Source: an uncultured Bacteroidales bacterium (GTDB taxonomy: Bacteria > Bacteroidota > Bacteroidia > Bacteroidales > UBA932). From it: a DNA stretch of 57,131 bases. A program made the translations under genes and the position numbers. Where the stretch lies: NCBI GenBank assembly GCA_947306365.1, contig CAMZGD010000014.1:1-57131 (forward strand). Reading direction: 5' to 3'. Positions 18,030 to 26,946 of the stretch are shown piece after piece. Positions within the stretch are counted from its first letter, which is position 1. Each line of letters opens with the position of its first letter. The notes beneath the pieces are model-generated. The model did not search any database. It had not been told where the DNA came from and worked only from the letters and a program-made list of their open reading frames with translations.

Positions 18030-18880
18030 TGGGAAAGATCATCGATGGAAAAGCCATTGCAGCAGGGCTGTATGATAAGATGCTGCAGGAAGTCGATCAA
18101 ATGGAACAGCAGTACGGACGCCGTCCGGGCCTGACCGTGATCATCGTAGGGGAGGACCCGGCCAGCCAGGTCTATGTCCGCAACAAGGAGAAAGCCGCAA
18201 AAAAGATCGGGCTGGTATCCCAGGTTGTCCGTCTCCCCGAGGAAACCACGCAGGACAAATTGCTCACGGTCATCAAGCAGCTCAACGCCGATCCAACCGT
18301 GGACGGTATCCTGGTGCAGCTGCCCGTACCGAAACACATCGACAAGGATGCGGTCATTGCCGCCGTGTCGCCCGAAAAAGATGTGGACGGCTTCTTTGGG
18401 ATGAAGTCGGGCTTCACGATGAAACAGGGCTATGTCGCGCCCTGCACGCCGCGTGCCTGCATCTACCTGATCAAGGCGATCGGCGAGACCATCGAAGGCA
18501 GGCACGCCCTGGTGGTCGGCCGCGGCGAACTGGTCGGAAAGCCGGTCGCGACGCTGCTGCTCAATGAGAACGCCACCGTCACCATCGCCCATTCCCGTAC
18601 CCGCAACCTGGGTGAGATCGCCCGCACGGCCGACATCCTCATCGCCGCCGTCGGCAAGCCGAGAATGATTGCCGCCGATATGGTCAAGCCCGGCGCCGTC
18701 GTCCTCGACGTGGGCGTCAGCCGGGACGCCGAAGGAAAGATTTGTGGAGACGTCGATTTCGAGGCCGCCAAAGATGTCGCCGGCTGGATCACCCCCGTGC
18801 CCGGCGGCGTCGGCCCGATGACCATCGCGATGCTCATCCGCAACACGCTGGACTGCTACCTGAAGCACGTGAACGGCTAG
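18029..18880 (+). CDS. folD: Methylenetetrahydrofolate dehydrogenase/cyclohydrolase
   Basis: 283 residues. It converts methylene- to 10-formyl-tetrahydrofolate, the donor for PurN and PurH. 'YVRNKEKAAKKIG' carries the catalytic Lys, 'DGILVQLPVPKH' and 'GRGELVGKP' (Rossmann) follow, and the C-terminal 'TPVPGGVGPMTIAML' is diagnostic. Placed last in the purine operon, it links one-carbon supply to purine synthesis. Confidence 0.95.
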   Translation: MGKIIDGKAIAAGLYDKMLQEVDQMEQQYGRRPGLTVIIVGEDPASQVYVRNKEKAAKKIGLVSQVVRLPEETTQDKLLTVIKQLNADPTVDGILVQLPVPKHIDKDAVIAAVSPEKDVDGFFGMKSGFTMKQGYVAPCTPRACIYLIKAIGETIEGRHALVVGRGELVGKPVATLLLNENATVTIAHSRTRNLGEIARTADILIAAVGKPRMIAADMVKPGAVVLDVGVSRDAEGKICGDVDFEAAKDVAGWITPVPGGVGPMTIAMLIRNTLDCYLKHVNG

Positions 18881-18892
18881 CTGTCGTACGCC

Positions 18893-19252
18893 ATGACAGT
18901 CAACGTCTACGAACAGTATTTCGCCGCCGAAGGCGTTTTCGGCGGCGTGGAACGTCGCGGCGCGCTGGTCGCGCTGATCTCCGACTCCGAAGCCGGCACC
19001 ATCAGCTACCGCGTGGCCGTGACCTTCTTTCCGCATCGGGACGAGGAGGATTATGCCGTCTCTTACGATGCCTGTTTCGAAAAGGAAATCTATCGTGCGC
19101 CCGGGCGTCGCTCGAAAAAGCGCGAAGCCGCACTCATGCAGCCGTTCCGGGCTGAGATCGACGCCCTCGTCGCCGCTGCGCCCGTCACGGCCGGCACCCC
19201 TGCGGCCCGCGTCTGCTGGAACCGCCCTCTGCGCGAACCCCGCCGGGGATAA
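18893..19252 (+). CDS. Hypothetical protein after folD
   Basis: 119 residues, soluble, with no signal peptide or membrane segment. I do not recognise the family. The first 90 residues look like an alpha/beta domain ('ALVALISDSEAGTISYRVAVTF'), followed by a basic patch 'RRSKKREAA' and an Ala/Pro/Arg-rich tail. It starts 12 bp after folD on the same strand, so it could be the last gene of the purine operon. Codon use is like the neighbouring genes, which supports its being real. Confidence 0.6.
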   Translation: MTVNVYEQYFAAEGVFGGVERRGALVALISDSEAGTISYRVAVTFFPHRDEEDYAVSYDACFEKEIYRAPGRRSKKREAALMQPFRAEIDALVAAAPVTAGTPAARVCWNRPLREPRRG

Positions 19253-19264
19253 GGCAAGCCTGTT

Positions 19265-19296
19265 ATTGGTTTTTCAGTTTTCTTTTCCTAACTTTG
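19265..19296 (+). promoter_or_regulatory. Promoter of the peptide transporter
   Basis: TTGG (19265-19268), 20 bp, then TAACTTTG (19289-19296), which matches the -7 consensus TAnnTTTG. The gene starts 41 bp downstream. Confidence 0.6.
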
Positions 19297-19337
19297 TAAG
19301 ACATTTCAACCGGAAAAACAATCAATAATCCAATTCT

Positions 19338-21047
19338 ATGCACTTTCTTTCCTTTCTGACAAATCTGTGGGAGAACAACATGACGCTGTTGTTGCTGATC
19401 CTGATCCTGATCATTGTCATTCCGTTCCTGATCTTTTACCTGGCCAAGGCAAAGGAACATCCGAAAGGGCTTGTGGCCGCCGCCCTCAGCAACATGGGCG
19501 AGCGCTTCGGCTATTACATCATGAACGCCGTGCTGCTGCTCTTCCTCGTCTCGAAGTTCGGCATCTCCGACGGAACAGCCGGCCTGATCTACGCCATCTT
19601 CTACTTTGGCATCTACATCCTGTCGCTGGTGGGCGGTTTCATCGCCGACCGGACCCAGAATTACAACCGTACGATCCAGATCGGCCTCTTCATCATGGCG
19701 GCCGGTTATGTGGCGCTCTCCATTCCGCTCTTCAGCAAGACGGCCGACGGCCTGATCGCCAACGGCAACGGCGGCTGGTGGGGCATCCTGATCTTCACCT
19801 GCCTGGCCCTGCTCTGCATCGCCTTCGGCAACGGCCTGTTCAAGGGCAACCTGCAGGCCCTGGTCGGCAAGATGTACGACGAGTTCGAGGCGGAAGAGGC
19901 GAAGAAAGGCCCCGAGGCCCTCAAGATCGCCAAGGACAAGCGCGACGCCGGTTTCCAGATTTTCTACGTGTTCATCAACATCGGCGGCGTGATCGCTCCG
20001 TTCGTGGCCCCGATGCTCCGCAAGTGGTGGCTGGGTGTCCATAACTTTGTCTACAACGCCGACATGTCGGCCCTCTGCCACCAGTTTATCAACGGCAATA
20101 CGGACATCGCCACTTCCGAGAAATTCATCGAGACGGCAGCCAATTCCGTGCTGGATCCGGCCGTCCTGGGCAATACCACCCAGTTCTGCTCGGACTACGT
20201 CAACGTGTTCAACACGGGTGTCCATTTCTCGTTCATCGTGTCGGCGGTGGCGATGATCGCCTCGCTCTGCATCTTCCTGGCCAACAAGTACCGCTTCCCG
20301 CAGCCTGCGAAGAAAGTCGCCGCCAAGTCCGTGGAATACACGGAGGAGGAGAAGCTGGCGATGGCCAAGGAGATCAAGCAGCGCATGGCCGCCCTCTTCG
20401 CCGTGCTCGGCATCGCGGTCTTCTTCTGGCTGAGTTTCCACCAGAACGGCCAGTCGCTGTCGGTCTTTGCCCGCGACTTCGTCGAGACCAAGGCGCTTCC
20501 CGCCGAGATCTGGCAGGCCATGAACCCGCTCTTCGTGATCATCCTGACCCCGATCATCATGGTCCTGTTCGCCTCCCTGGCGCGCAAGGGCCGGCCGGTT
20601 TCCACCCCGCGCAAGATCGCGCTCGGCATGGGCATCGCCGCGATGGCCTATCTCTTCCTGATGATCTTCTCGATCGCCAACAACTATCCTTCCGGCGATA
20701 CGTTCCGTGAACTCACGAGCGCCCAGATGATCCAGATGGGACTGGCCAAGGCCGCACCGTGGGTGATGATCGTCACGTACTTCTTCCTGACCGTCGCGGA
20801 GCTCTTCATCTCGCCGCTGGGCTTGAGCTTCGTCTCGAAGGTGGCCCCGAAACACATGGTCGGACTCTGCCAGGGTCTCTGGCTGGGCGCAACGGCCATC
20901 GGCAACCTCTTCATCTTCGTCGGCCCGATCATGCTCAATGCCTGGCCGATCTGGAAGTGCTGGGGTGTGTTCCTCGCCATCTGCCTCGTCTCGATGGCGG
21001 TGATGCTCGGCATGGTGAAGTGGCTCGAGAAAGTCACGAAGGACTAA
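19338..21047 (+). CDS. Proton-coupled oligopeptide transporter (POT/PTR2 family)
   Basis: 569 residues with about 12-14 hydrophobic segments. 'NMGERFGYYIMNAVLLLFL' near residue 52 is the family ExxERF-type motif on helix 1, and 'GGFIADRTQNYNRTI' follows. The central part carries a long soluble loop (about 180-300), as in some Bacteroidota members. These MFS-type inner-membrane proteins import di- and tripeptides with protons. A start at an internal Met near residue 15 is possible, since the N-terminus is extended. Confidence 0.88.
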   Translation: MHFLSFLTNLWENNMTLLLLILILIIVIPFLIFYLAKAKEHPKGLVAAALSNMGERFGYYIMNAVLLLFLVSKFGISDGTAGLIYAIFYFGIYILSLVGGFIADRTQNYNRTIQIGLFIMAAGYVALSIPLFSKTADGLIANGNGGWWGILIFTCLALLCIAFGNGLFKGNLQALVGKMYDEFEAEEAKKGPEALKIAKDKRDAGFQIFYVFINIGGVIAPFVAPMLRKWWLGVHNFVYNADMSALCHQFINGNTDIATSEKFIETAANSVLDPAVLGNTTQFCSDYVNVFNTGVHFSFIVSAVAMIASLCIFLANKYRFPQPAKKVAAKSVEYTEEEKLAMAKEIKQRMAALFAVLGIAVFFWLSFHQNGQSLSVFARDFVETKALPAEIWQAMNPLFVIILTPIIMVLFASLARKGRPVSTPRKIALGMGIAAMAYLFLMIFSIANNYPSGDTFRELTSAQMIQMGLAKAAPWVMIVTYFFLTVAELFISPLGLSFVSKVAPKHMVGLCQGLWLGATAIGNLFIFVGPIMLNAWPIWKCWGVFLAICLVSMAVMLGMVKWLEKVTKD

Positions 21048-21062
21048 CCGTTTGATTCAGCC

Positions 21063-22007
21063 ATGCTGAAGATCGTCTTTCTGGATGCGCAGACGCTGGG
21101 GAGTGACATCTCCCTGGCGCCTGTCGCGTCGTTGGGCGAATATGTTTCGTATCCCGCCACGAAGCCGGAAGAGGTCTTCGACCGCATCCGCGGCTTCGAC
21201 GTGGTGGTCACCAACAAGGTGTGGATGGGGAAGGAACAGATGGATTCCAGCCCCGCGCTCAAGCTGATCTGCGTCGCGGCCACCGGCACGAACAACGTGG
21301 ACACGGCGTATGCCGCCGCGAAGGGAATCCCGGTGCGCAATGCGGTGGACTATTCCACGGAAAGCGTGACGCAGGTCACGTGGATGCACATCCTGAATCT
21401 CGTGGGCAAGGCGCGCTATTTCGACACGTACGTCAAAGACGGGTCGTACAGCGCCAGCGGCTGTTTCACCAATGCGGCCGTGCCGTTCTGCGAGTTGCAC
21501 GGCAAGACGTTCGGCACCGTGGGCCTGGGCAACATCGGTTCCCGCGTGGCAGGCGTCGCCGAAGCCTTCGGCATGAAGGTGCTGTATTTCCCGACGTCGG
21601 GCAAGCCCCATTCCGACCGCTACGAGGCCGATACGGACCTCCGAAGTTTCCTGTCGCGCTGCGACGTGGTGTCGGTTCACTGTCCGCTCAACGCACGGAC
21701 CGACGGTCTGATCGGCTATGCGGAGCTTGCGGCGATGAAGCCTTCGGCCGTCATCGTCAACATGGGCCGCGGCGGCATCGTGGTCGAGGCCGACCTGGTC
21801 CGGGCGCTCGACGAGGGCCTGATCGCCGGGGCGGCGGCCGACGTGTTCACCAAGGAACCGTTGCCGGAGGACCATCCGTACGGCAGGGTCCGGCATCCCG
21901 AACGGCTGCTGCTGACGCCGCATATCGGCTGGGCGAGCCGGGAGGCCCGTGAATGCCTGGTGGCGAAGATCGCGGAAAACATCGTCAAGACATTTGAATT
22001 ATCATAA
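21063..22007 (+). CDS. D-2-hydroxyacid dehydrogenase
   Basis: 314 residues. It is an NAD(P)-dependent enzyme of the glycerate/hydroxypyruvate/phosphoglycerate dehydrogenase type. The Rossmann motif 'GTVGLGNIGSRVA' is near 150-162, the substrate Arg side lies in 'VNMGRGGIV', and the catalytic Glu/His pair is in 'FTKEPLP' and 'LTPHIGWAS'. It starts 15 bp after the transporter, so it may be co-transcribed. Hydroxypyruvate or glyoxylate reduction is the usual activity of close relatives, but the true substrate is open. Confidence 0.85.
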   Translation: MLKIVFLDAQTLGSDISLAPVASLGEYVSYPATKPEEVFDRIRGFDVVVTNKVWMGKEQMDSSPALKLICVAATGTNNVDTAYAAAKGIPVRNAVDYSTESVTQVTWMHILNLVGKARYFDTYVKDGSYSASGCFTNAAVPFCELHGKTFGTVGLGNIGSRVAGVAEAFGMKVLYFPTSGKPHSDRYEADTDLRSFLSRCDVVSVHCPLNARTDGLIGYAELAAMKPSAVIVNMGRGGIVVEADLVRALDEGLIAGAAADVFTKEPLPEDHPYGRVRHPERLLLTPHIGWASREARECLVAKIAENIVKTFELS

Positions 22008-22018
22008 AACCTATCGTT

Positions 22019-22567
22019 ATGACCGCTATTATTGTAATTGCCATTATCGTCATCCTTGTGCTCTGGGTGATTTCCGTCCAGCGGAAACTCGTCAAGCAGG
22101 AGGAGATCTGCAAGAACGGCCTGAGCCAGATCGGTGTCCAGCAGACCAACCGCTGGGACGCCCTCAAGGCCCTCGTCGAGCTGACCAAGAGCTACTCGGA
22201 CTACGAGTACAAGACCATGACCGACGTCATCGCCCAGCGCCGTCCCATCACGGGCGGCAGCAGCAGTGCCGACGCCAACGCCCAGGAGAATCTCTTCACC
22301 CAGGCGATGTCGCACCTGAATGTCGTGGTTGAGAAGTATCCCGACCTGAAGGCCAACGAGAATTTCAGCAAGACCATGGACAGCGTAAACACCTACACCA
22401 ACCAGGTCCGGATGAGCCAGATGGTCTACAACGACTCGGTGACCAAGTTCAACCAGCTTATCCGTCAGTTCCCCGATTCGATCGTGGCTTCGCTGTTCCA
22501 TTTCGTGCCGCGCGAATACCTGCAGGTAAACGAGCAGAAGACCGAAATGCCTTCGATGGCGATCTAA
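22019..22567 (+). CDS. LemA family protein
   Basis: 182 residues. An N-terminal membrane helix (about 2-20) is followed by a helical domain with the LemA hallmarks 'QTNRWDALKALVELTKSY' and 'YNDSVTKFNQLIRQFPDSI'. The role of LemA proteins is poorly known; they are often encoded with envelope or phosphatase-type membrane proteins. Here the next gene, 11 bp on, is a DUF2207 membrane protein, a common partnership that suggests one envelope complex. Confidence 0.9.
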   Translation: MTAIIVIAIIVILVLWVISVQRKLVKQEEICKNGLSQIGVQQTNRWDALKALVELTKSYSDYEYKTMTDVIAQRRPITGGSSSADANAQENLFTQAMSHLNVVVEKYPDLKANENFSKTMDSVNTYTNQVRMSQMVYNDSVTKFNQLIRQFPDSIVASLFHFVPREYLQVNEQKTEMPSMAI

Positions 22568-22578
22568 ATCCCGCTTTT

Positions 22579-24261
22579 ATGAGAATCCGTTCCCTGATCC
22601 TTCCGGCCCTGTTCGCCCTGGCATTCTGCTGCCAGCCGGCCATGGCACAGAACAAGGCCAACGACGTGGACATCACCGTTACCCTGGCCACGGACGGCAG
22701 CGCGCAGATCCGGGAGGTCTGGGACATGACCCTCAGCCGCGGGACCGAGGTGTATCTGCTTTTCGAGAACCTGGGTGACATCCGGATCCTTGACCTGACC
22801 GTATCCGACGAACTGGGAGAAACCTACACGACCGACAGGCACTGGGATACCGAACGCTCCTTTGAGCGCAAGAAGAACCACTGCGGCCTGAACACCACTT
22901 CGCGCGGCTACGAGATCTGCTGGGGTATCGGCGAGTACGGGCATCGTACGTACACCCTCAATTATACCCTGACCAACCTGGTCAAGAGTCTCCAGGACTA
23001 CGATATGATCCATTTCCAGTTCTACACGCCCAAGGATTTCCGTACGGAACGGGTTCGTGTGACACTCCGGAAACCCGGTTTCGAAATGGACACGCTCACG
23101 CGGATCTGGGCCTTCGGTTTCGACGGCTACATCTGGCGCGAGGACGGCAAAGTGATCGCCGAGAGCGAGAATCCGCTCGAGCCCGGCCATTCCGTCATCA
23201 TCCTGACGCGTTTCGACAAGGGGACTTTCGAATCGGAGAGCCGGCAGAACCGTTCTTTCCAGACCGTGCTCGACAAGGCGCTGGAAGGGGCCGACGAACC
23301 GGATTCGGAAGAGGACAGAAAGGAGGCCTTTATCGAGAAATTGATGGGCATCCTGTTCACCCTCTGCATGATCCTGCTTCCGTTCCTGCCGCTGGTCATC
23401 CGGTGTGTACAGCGGCGGAACGCGAAGAAGAACGCCTTCGGCACGACCCGGCTGGCCGACATTCCCTGGTCGCGCGAGCTCCCGTACGACGGTGACATCC
23501 TGAAGAACTACTATGTGATTTCCACGACGCCGGACCTGAATGCGAAGAAGAATTCCGTGGCTTCGGCGATGATCCTGCGGATGCTGCAGCACGACTGCCT
23601 GCTGGCCACCCGCGATGGGGACGGAAAGGTGCTGATCTCTTTCAACGACAAGGCGGATTTCACGAAACTCGACCCTACGGAAGAGAAACTCTGGTCGATG
23701 ATGTACGAGGCCAGCGGCGCCAACCACATCCTGGAGGAGAAGGAGTTCTCCTCGTGGGCGAAGAATCATTCGTCCCAGCTGATCAAATGGACGACGGAGG
23801 TCAAGAACAGCGGCCTGAAAGGTCTTCTCAGGGGCCAGTTCTACCGTGGCGGCAAGTATACGGAAACCGGCCGTCAGGAGAACCTGAAACTGATCGGTTT
23901 CAAGAAATTCCTGGAAGACGCGACCCTCATCAAGGAGCGCACCACCCCTGAGGTGACGCTCTGGCGCGAGTATCTGGTCTTCGCTTCGCTGATCGGCATC
24001 GCCGACAAGGTGGCCAAGGAACTCAAGGACATCAATCCCGTGCTGTTCGAACAGGCCTGTACGATGGCCTACACCGATATGACCCGGTTCATCCGTCTCT
24101 CGGACTCCTACACGAACGTGCTTACCCGTTATTCGACGCCGGCTTCCACCTATACCGGCGGCGGCAGCCTGGGCGGCTTCAGCCGCAGCGGCGGAGGCGG
24201 CCACACGTCGTTCGGCGGCGGTGGCGGCTTCTCCGGCGGCGGCCACGGCGGAATCAGGTAA
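22579..24261 (+). CDS. DUF2207 membrane protein with Gly-rich tail
   Basis: 560 residues. A signal peptide (about 1-24, ending 'PAMAQ') is followed by the extracytoplasmic DUF2207 domain (about 28-240), one membrane helix (about 255-276), and a cytoplasmic-type region in which 'IPWSRELPYDGDILKNYYV' is seen. The protein ends in a Gly-rich stretch with isolated His/Phe residues, as many DUF2207 proteins do. Function unknown. It is paired with LemA, and transcription probably ends before the tRNA-Leu promoter. Confidence 0.85.
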   Translation: MRIRSLILPALFALAFCCQPAMAQNKANDVDITVTLATDGSAQIREVWDMTLSRGTEVYLLFENLGDIRILDLTVSDELGETYTTDRHWDTERSFERKKNHCGLNTTSRGYEICWGIGEYGHRTYTLNYTLTNLVKSLQDYDMIHFQFYTPKDFRTERVRVTLRKPGFEMDTLTRIWAFGFDGYIWREDGKVIAESENPLEPGHSVIILTRFDKGTFESESRQNRSFQTVLDKALEGADEPDSEEDRKEAFIEKLMGILFTLCMILLPFLPLVIRCVQRRNAKKNAFGTTRLADIPWSRELPYDGDILKNYYVISTTPDLNAKKNSVASAMILRMLQHDCLLATRDGDGKVLISFNDKADFTKLDPTEEKLWSMMYEASGANHILEEKEFSSWAKNHSSQLIKWTTEVKNSGLKGLLRGQFYRGGKYTETGRQENLKLIGFKKFLEDATLIKERTTPEVTLWREYLVFASLIGIADKVAKELKDINPVLFEQACTMAYTDMTRFIRLSDSYTNVLTRYSTPASTYTGGGSLGGFSRSGGGGHTSFGGGGGFSGGGHGGIR

Positions 24262-24282
24262 GCCAAAAAAGAACAAAAAATA

Positions 24283-24313
24283 TTTGCATAGTTCAAAATT
24301 AGCTGTACCTTTG
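24283..24313 (+). promoter_or_regulatory. Promoter of tRNA-Leu
   Basis: TTTG (24283-24286), exactly 19 bp, then TACCTTTG (24306-24313). It is the cleanest Bacteroidota-type promoter in the window. The tRNA starts 15 bp downstream. Confidence 0.8.
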
Positions 24314-24327
24314 CAATCCCAATCGCC

Positions 24328-24413
24328 GCCCAGGTGGTGAAATTGGTAGACACGCCAGCTTGAGGGGCTGGTGCCCGCTTTAGGGCGTGCAAGTTCGAGT
24401 CTTGTCCTGGGCA
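24328..24413 (+). tRNA. tRNA-Leu (GAG)
   Basis: 86 nt. The 7-bp acceptor stem GCCCAGG/CCTGGGC, an anticodon stem CCAGC/GCTGG with loop TTGAGGG (anticodon GAG), a class II long variable arm, and the T arm around GTTCGAGTC are all visible. CCA is not encoded. It has its own promoter and terminator. Confidence 0.95.
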
Positions 24414-24420
24414 CTAAAAA

Positions 24421-24446
24421 CCTGCTGTTTCACAGCGGGTTTTTTT
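24421..24446 (+). terminator. Terminator after tRNA-Leu
   Basis: The stem CCTGCTG/CAGCGGG (one G-U pair, loop of 5) is followed by seven T. It starts 7 bp after the tRNA end. Confidence 0.85.
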
Positions 24447-24471
24447 ATGTGACCACGGGCACCTTCTTTAC

Positions 24472-24509
24472 GGGGGCACATCCCCTGAGCCCCCTCGGCC
24501 TTCGGCCGA
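24472..24509. other. Intergenic hairpin pair
   Basis: GGGGGC (24472-24477) pairs with GCCCCC (24489-24494). TCGGCC-TTC-GGCCGA (24495-24509) follows at once and has a cUUCGg tetraloop like the one in the pyrD-pyrF element. No gene is visible here. Confidence 0.55.
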
Positions 24510-24528
24510 CCGGCATGCAGCAGGTTTG

Positions 24529-24605
24529 TCCATAAGAGAATGCGTTTTTATGGATAAATCTGCGAATTGAGCGCGTTCATCCATGAAATCGGCGATTTTT
24601 ATGGA
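24529..24605. repeat. Two copies of a TCCAT-N15-TATGGA inverted motif
   Basis: TCCATA (24529-24534)/TATGGA (24549-24554) and TCCATG (24580-24585)/TATGGA (24600-24605) have identical 14-bp internal spacing and are 51 bp apart. The right half also shares TTTTTATGGA exactly. They lie directly upstream of the menG promoter box, so an operator is possible. Confidence 0.5.
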
Positions 24606-24626
24606 CGGAAAGATGGTCGATTTTCA

Positions 24627-24634
24627 TATCTTTG
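24627..24634 (+). promoter_or_regulatory. -7 box of menG promoter
   Basis: TATCTTTG matches TAnnTTTG and ends 6 bp before the menG ATG, implying a nearly leaderless mRNA. No clear TTTG -33 box is present. Confidence 0.5.
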
Positions 24635-24640
24635 TAGTCT

Positions 24641-25345
24641 ATGGAATCAGATCGATTGGATAAGAATGCGGAGGTGATCTCCGGGATGTTCGATTCGATC
24701 GCGGAAAAGTATGATCGGATGAATCATGGCCTGTCGCTGGGAATCGACCGGTTATGGCGTCGGCGGTTCGTGCGGCGGCTGGCCAGGCCGCTCGCACCCG
24801 GCGCGGCGGTGCTCGACCTGGCCTGCGGGACGGGCGACCTGACGAAGGCTTTGTCCGACAAAGGCTATCGTGTGACCGGGCTTGACATTTCGGCCGAGAT
24901 GATGGCGATCGGGCGGGAAAAATGCCGCTATCTGTCGCCGAAGCCGAATTTCGTCCACGGCTCGGCCGAGCAGATTCCCTTTCCCGACGCCTCGTTCGAC
25001 GCCGTCACCATCGCGTTCGGCCTGCGCAATTTCGACCACCGCGCGCAGTGTCTGGCGGAAATCCGCCGGGTACTCAAGCCGGGCGGCCGGCTGGCCGTGC
25101 TGGAGTTCGCCGTACCGCGCAACCGCCACTGGCAGAAGGTCTATCTGTTCTATTTCAGGCATATCCTCCCGCAGATCGGCCGCCTTGCCGGCAGCGCCGG
25201 CGCCTACGGTTATCTGGTCGATTCCGTGCTGGCTTTTCCGCGCTATGAGGCGCTTTGCGGCGAATTCGAAGCAGCCGGCTTCCGCAACGTCGGCTATAAG
25301 CCCTACACCGGCGGCATTGCCGTCGGCTATTCCGGCGACAAGTAG
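24641..25345 (+). CDS. menG: Demethylmenaquinone methyltransferase
   Basis: 234 residues. It methylates demethylmenaquinone with SAM in the last step of menaquinone synthesis (UbiE/MenG family). 'VISGMFDSIAEKYDRMNHGLS' at the N-terminus (split here by family pattern), SAM motif I 'VLDLACGTGDLT' near 48-59 and 'DAVTIAFGLRNF' near 118-129 are diagnostic. It converges on guaA with a gap of only 6 bp. Confidence 0.93.
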   Translation: MESDRLDKNAEVISGMFDSIAEKYDRMNHGLSLGIDRLWRRRFVRRLARPLAPGAAVLDLACGTGDLTKALSDKGYRVTGLDISAEMMAIGREKCRYLSPKPNFVHGSAEQIPFPDASFDAVTIAFGLRNFDHRAQCLAEIRRVLKPGGRLAVLEFAVPRNRHWQKVYLFYFRHILPQIGRLAGSAGAYGYLVDSVLAFPRYEALCGEFEAAGFRNVGYKPYTGGIAVGYSGDK

Positions 25346-25351
25346 CCGCCA

Positions 25352-26878
25352 CTATTCCCACTCAATCGTTGCCGGGGGTTTGGAGGAGATGTCGTAGACG
25401 ACGCGGTTGATGCCGCGGACGTGGCGGATGATGTCGTTCGAAACCTTGGCCATGAAATCGTAGGGCAGGGGATACCAGTCGGCGGTCATGCCGTCGGTCG
25501 AGGTGACCGCCCGGAGCGCGGCGGTATACTCGTACGTGCGCTCGTCGCCCATCACGCCCACGCTCTTGACCGGGAGCAGGATCGTGCCGGCCTGCCAGAT
25601 CTTGTCGTACAGGCCGTCGGCCCGCAGCGCGTCGATGAATATCTTGTCGGCGTCGCGCAGGATTTCCAGTTTCTCGAAGGTCACCTCGCCCAATACGCGG
25701 ATGGCCAGCGACGGGCCCGGGAACGGATGGCGGCCGATGAGCGTGGCGGGAATGCCCAGCGCCCGGCCCACGCGGCGCACTTCGTCCTTGAAGAGCATCC
25801 GGAGCGGTTCCACGATCTTCAGGTTCATCTTTTCGGGCAGTCCGCCCACATTGTGGTGGCTCTTGATCTTGGCTGCGGAGCCGCCGATGGCGGCCGACTC
25901 GATGACGTCGGGATAGATGGTGCCCTGCGCCAGCCAGCGGGCGCCGTCCACGCGGCGTGCCTCCGCTTCGAAGACATCGATGAACGTCTTGCCGATGGCC
26001 TTGCGCTTGGCTTCCGGATCCGTGAGCCCCGCCAGCGCCTCGAGGAACCGTTGCCCGGCATCCACGCCGGTGACGTTGAGGCCCATCCCGCGATAGGATT
26101 CCATCACCTCGCTGAACTCATTGCGCCGCAGCAGGCCGTTGTCCACGAAGATGCAGTGGAGCCGGTCGCCGATGGCCTTGTTGAGCAGCACGGCCGCCAC
26201 GGTCGAGTCGACGCCGCCGCTCAGGCCGAGGATCACGGTGTCGTTTCCGATTTTCCGGTGCAGTTCGTCGACCGTCGTGTCGATGAACGAGGCGGGCGTC
26301 CAGTCGCCGCTGCAGCCGCAGATTGTCTTGACGAAATTCGCCAGGATGCGGGAACCGTATTCGGTGTGATAGACTTCCGGATGGAACTGCACGGCGTAGG
26401 TCTGCTCGCCGAGGATGCGGTAGGCGGCGTTGATGACGCTGGCGGTCGAGGCGAGGACCTGTGCGTTTTCCGGCAGGGCCGTGATGGTGTCGCCGTGCGA
26501 CATCCAGACCTGGCTGCGCGGCGGTACCCCGTCGAAGAGGGGATCGCGCTGCTTGACTTCCAGTTCCGCCCGTCCGTACTCGCGGGAGCCGGCACTTTCG
26601 ACCGATCCGCCGTAGTGGTGCGCGAGGTACTGGGCGCCGTAGCAGATGCCCAGGAGCGGCAGCTTCCCCTTGATGGCGCGCAAGTCCGGCTGCGGCGCAT
26701 CGGGCGCCGTGACGGAGCAGGGACTGCCGGAGAGGATTACGCCCTTGACGGTGTCGTCGAGCGCCGGTATCTTGTTGAACGGATGGATTTCGCAATAGAC
26801 ATTGAGTTCACGGAGGCGGCGTCCGATGAGCTGGGTCACCTGGGAGCCGAAGTCGAGGATGAGGATCTTTTCAGCCAT
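25352..26878 (-). CDS. guaA: GMP synthase (glutamine-hydrolysing)
   Basis: 508 residues from 26878; the frame upstream of this Met runs into promoter sequence. It aminates XMP to GMP. The class I amidotransferase domain has nucleophile C79 in 'LGICYGAQ' plus H166 and E168 in 'FHPE'. The ATP pyrophosphatase P-loop is 'SGGVDS' (220-225), and the C-terminal dimerisation domain ends '[11 protein letters not shown]'. It complements the purine operon upstream. guaB is not in the window. Confidence 0.96.
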   Translation of the reverse strand: MAEKILILDFGSQVTQLIGRRLRELNVYCEIHPFNKIPALDDTVKGVILSGSPCSVTAPDAPQPDLRAIKGKLPLLGICYGAQYLAHHYGGSVESAGSREYGRAELEVKQRDPLFDGVPPRSQVWMSHGDTITALPENAQVLASTASVINAAYRILGEQTYAVQFHPEVYHTEYGSRILANFVKTICGCSGDWTPASFIDTTVDELHRKIGNDTVILGLSGGVDSTVAAVLLNKAIGDRLHCIFVDNGLLRRNEFSEVMESYRGMGLNVTGVDAGQRFLEALAGLTDPEAKRKAIGKTFIDVFEAEARRVDGARWLAQGTIYPDVIESAAIGGSAAKIKSHHNVGGLPEKMNLKIVEPLRMLFKDEVRRVGRALGIPATLIGRHPFPGPSLAIRVLGEVTFEKLEILRDADKIFIDALRADGLYDKIWQAGTILLPVKSVGVMGDERTYEYTAALRAVTSTDGMTADWYPLPYDFMAKVSNDIIRHVRGINRVVYDISSKPPATIEWE

Positions 26879-26882
26879 AGCA

Positions 26883-26890
26883 CAAAAATA
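26883..26890 (-). promoter_or_regulatory. Candidate -7 box of guaA promoter
   Basis: TATTTTTG on the minus strand, 4 bp from the guaA start, matches TAnnTTTG. It is very close to the ATG, and no -33 box is seen, so confidence is low. Confidence 0.35.
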
Positions 26891-26913
26891 TACAAAAATT
26901 GCGAGATTATTTC

Positions 26914-26921
26914 TACTTTTG
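26914..26921 (+). promoter_or_regulatory. -7 box of typA promoter
   Basis: TACTTTTG matches TAnnTTTG and ends 25 bp before the typA ATG. No good -33 box is seen. Confidence 0.5.
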
Positions 26922-26946
26922 CGGCTCAAGTGCGAAAGATTACAGT

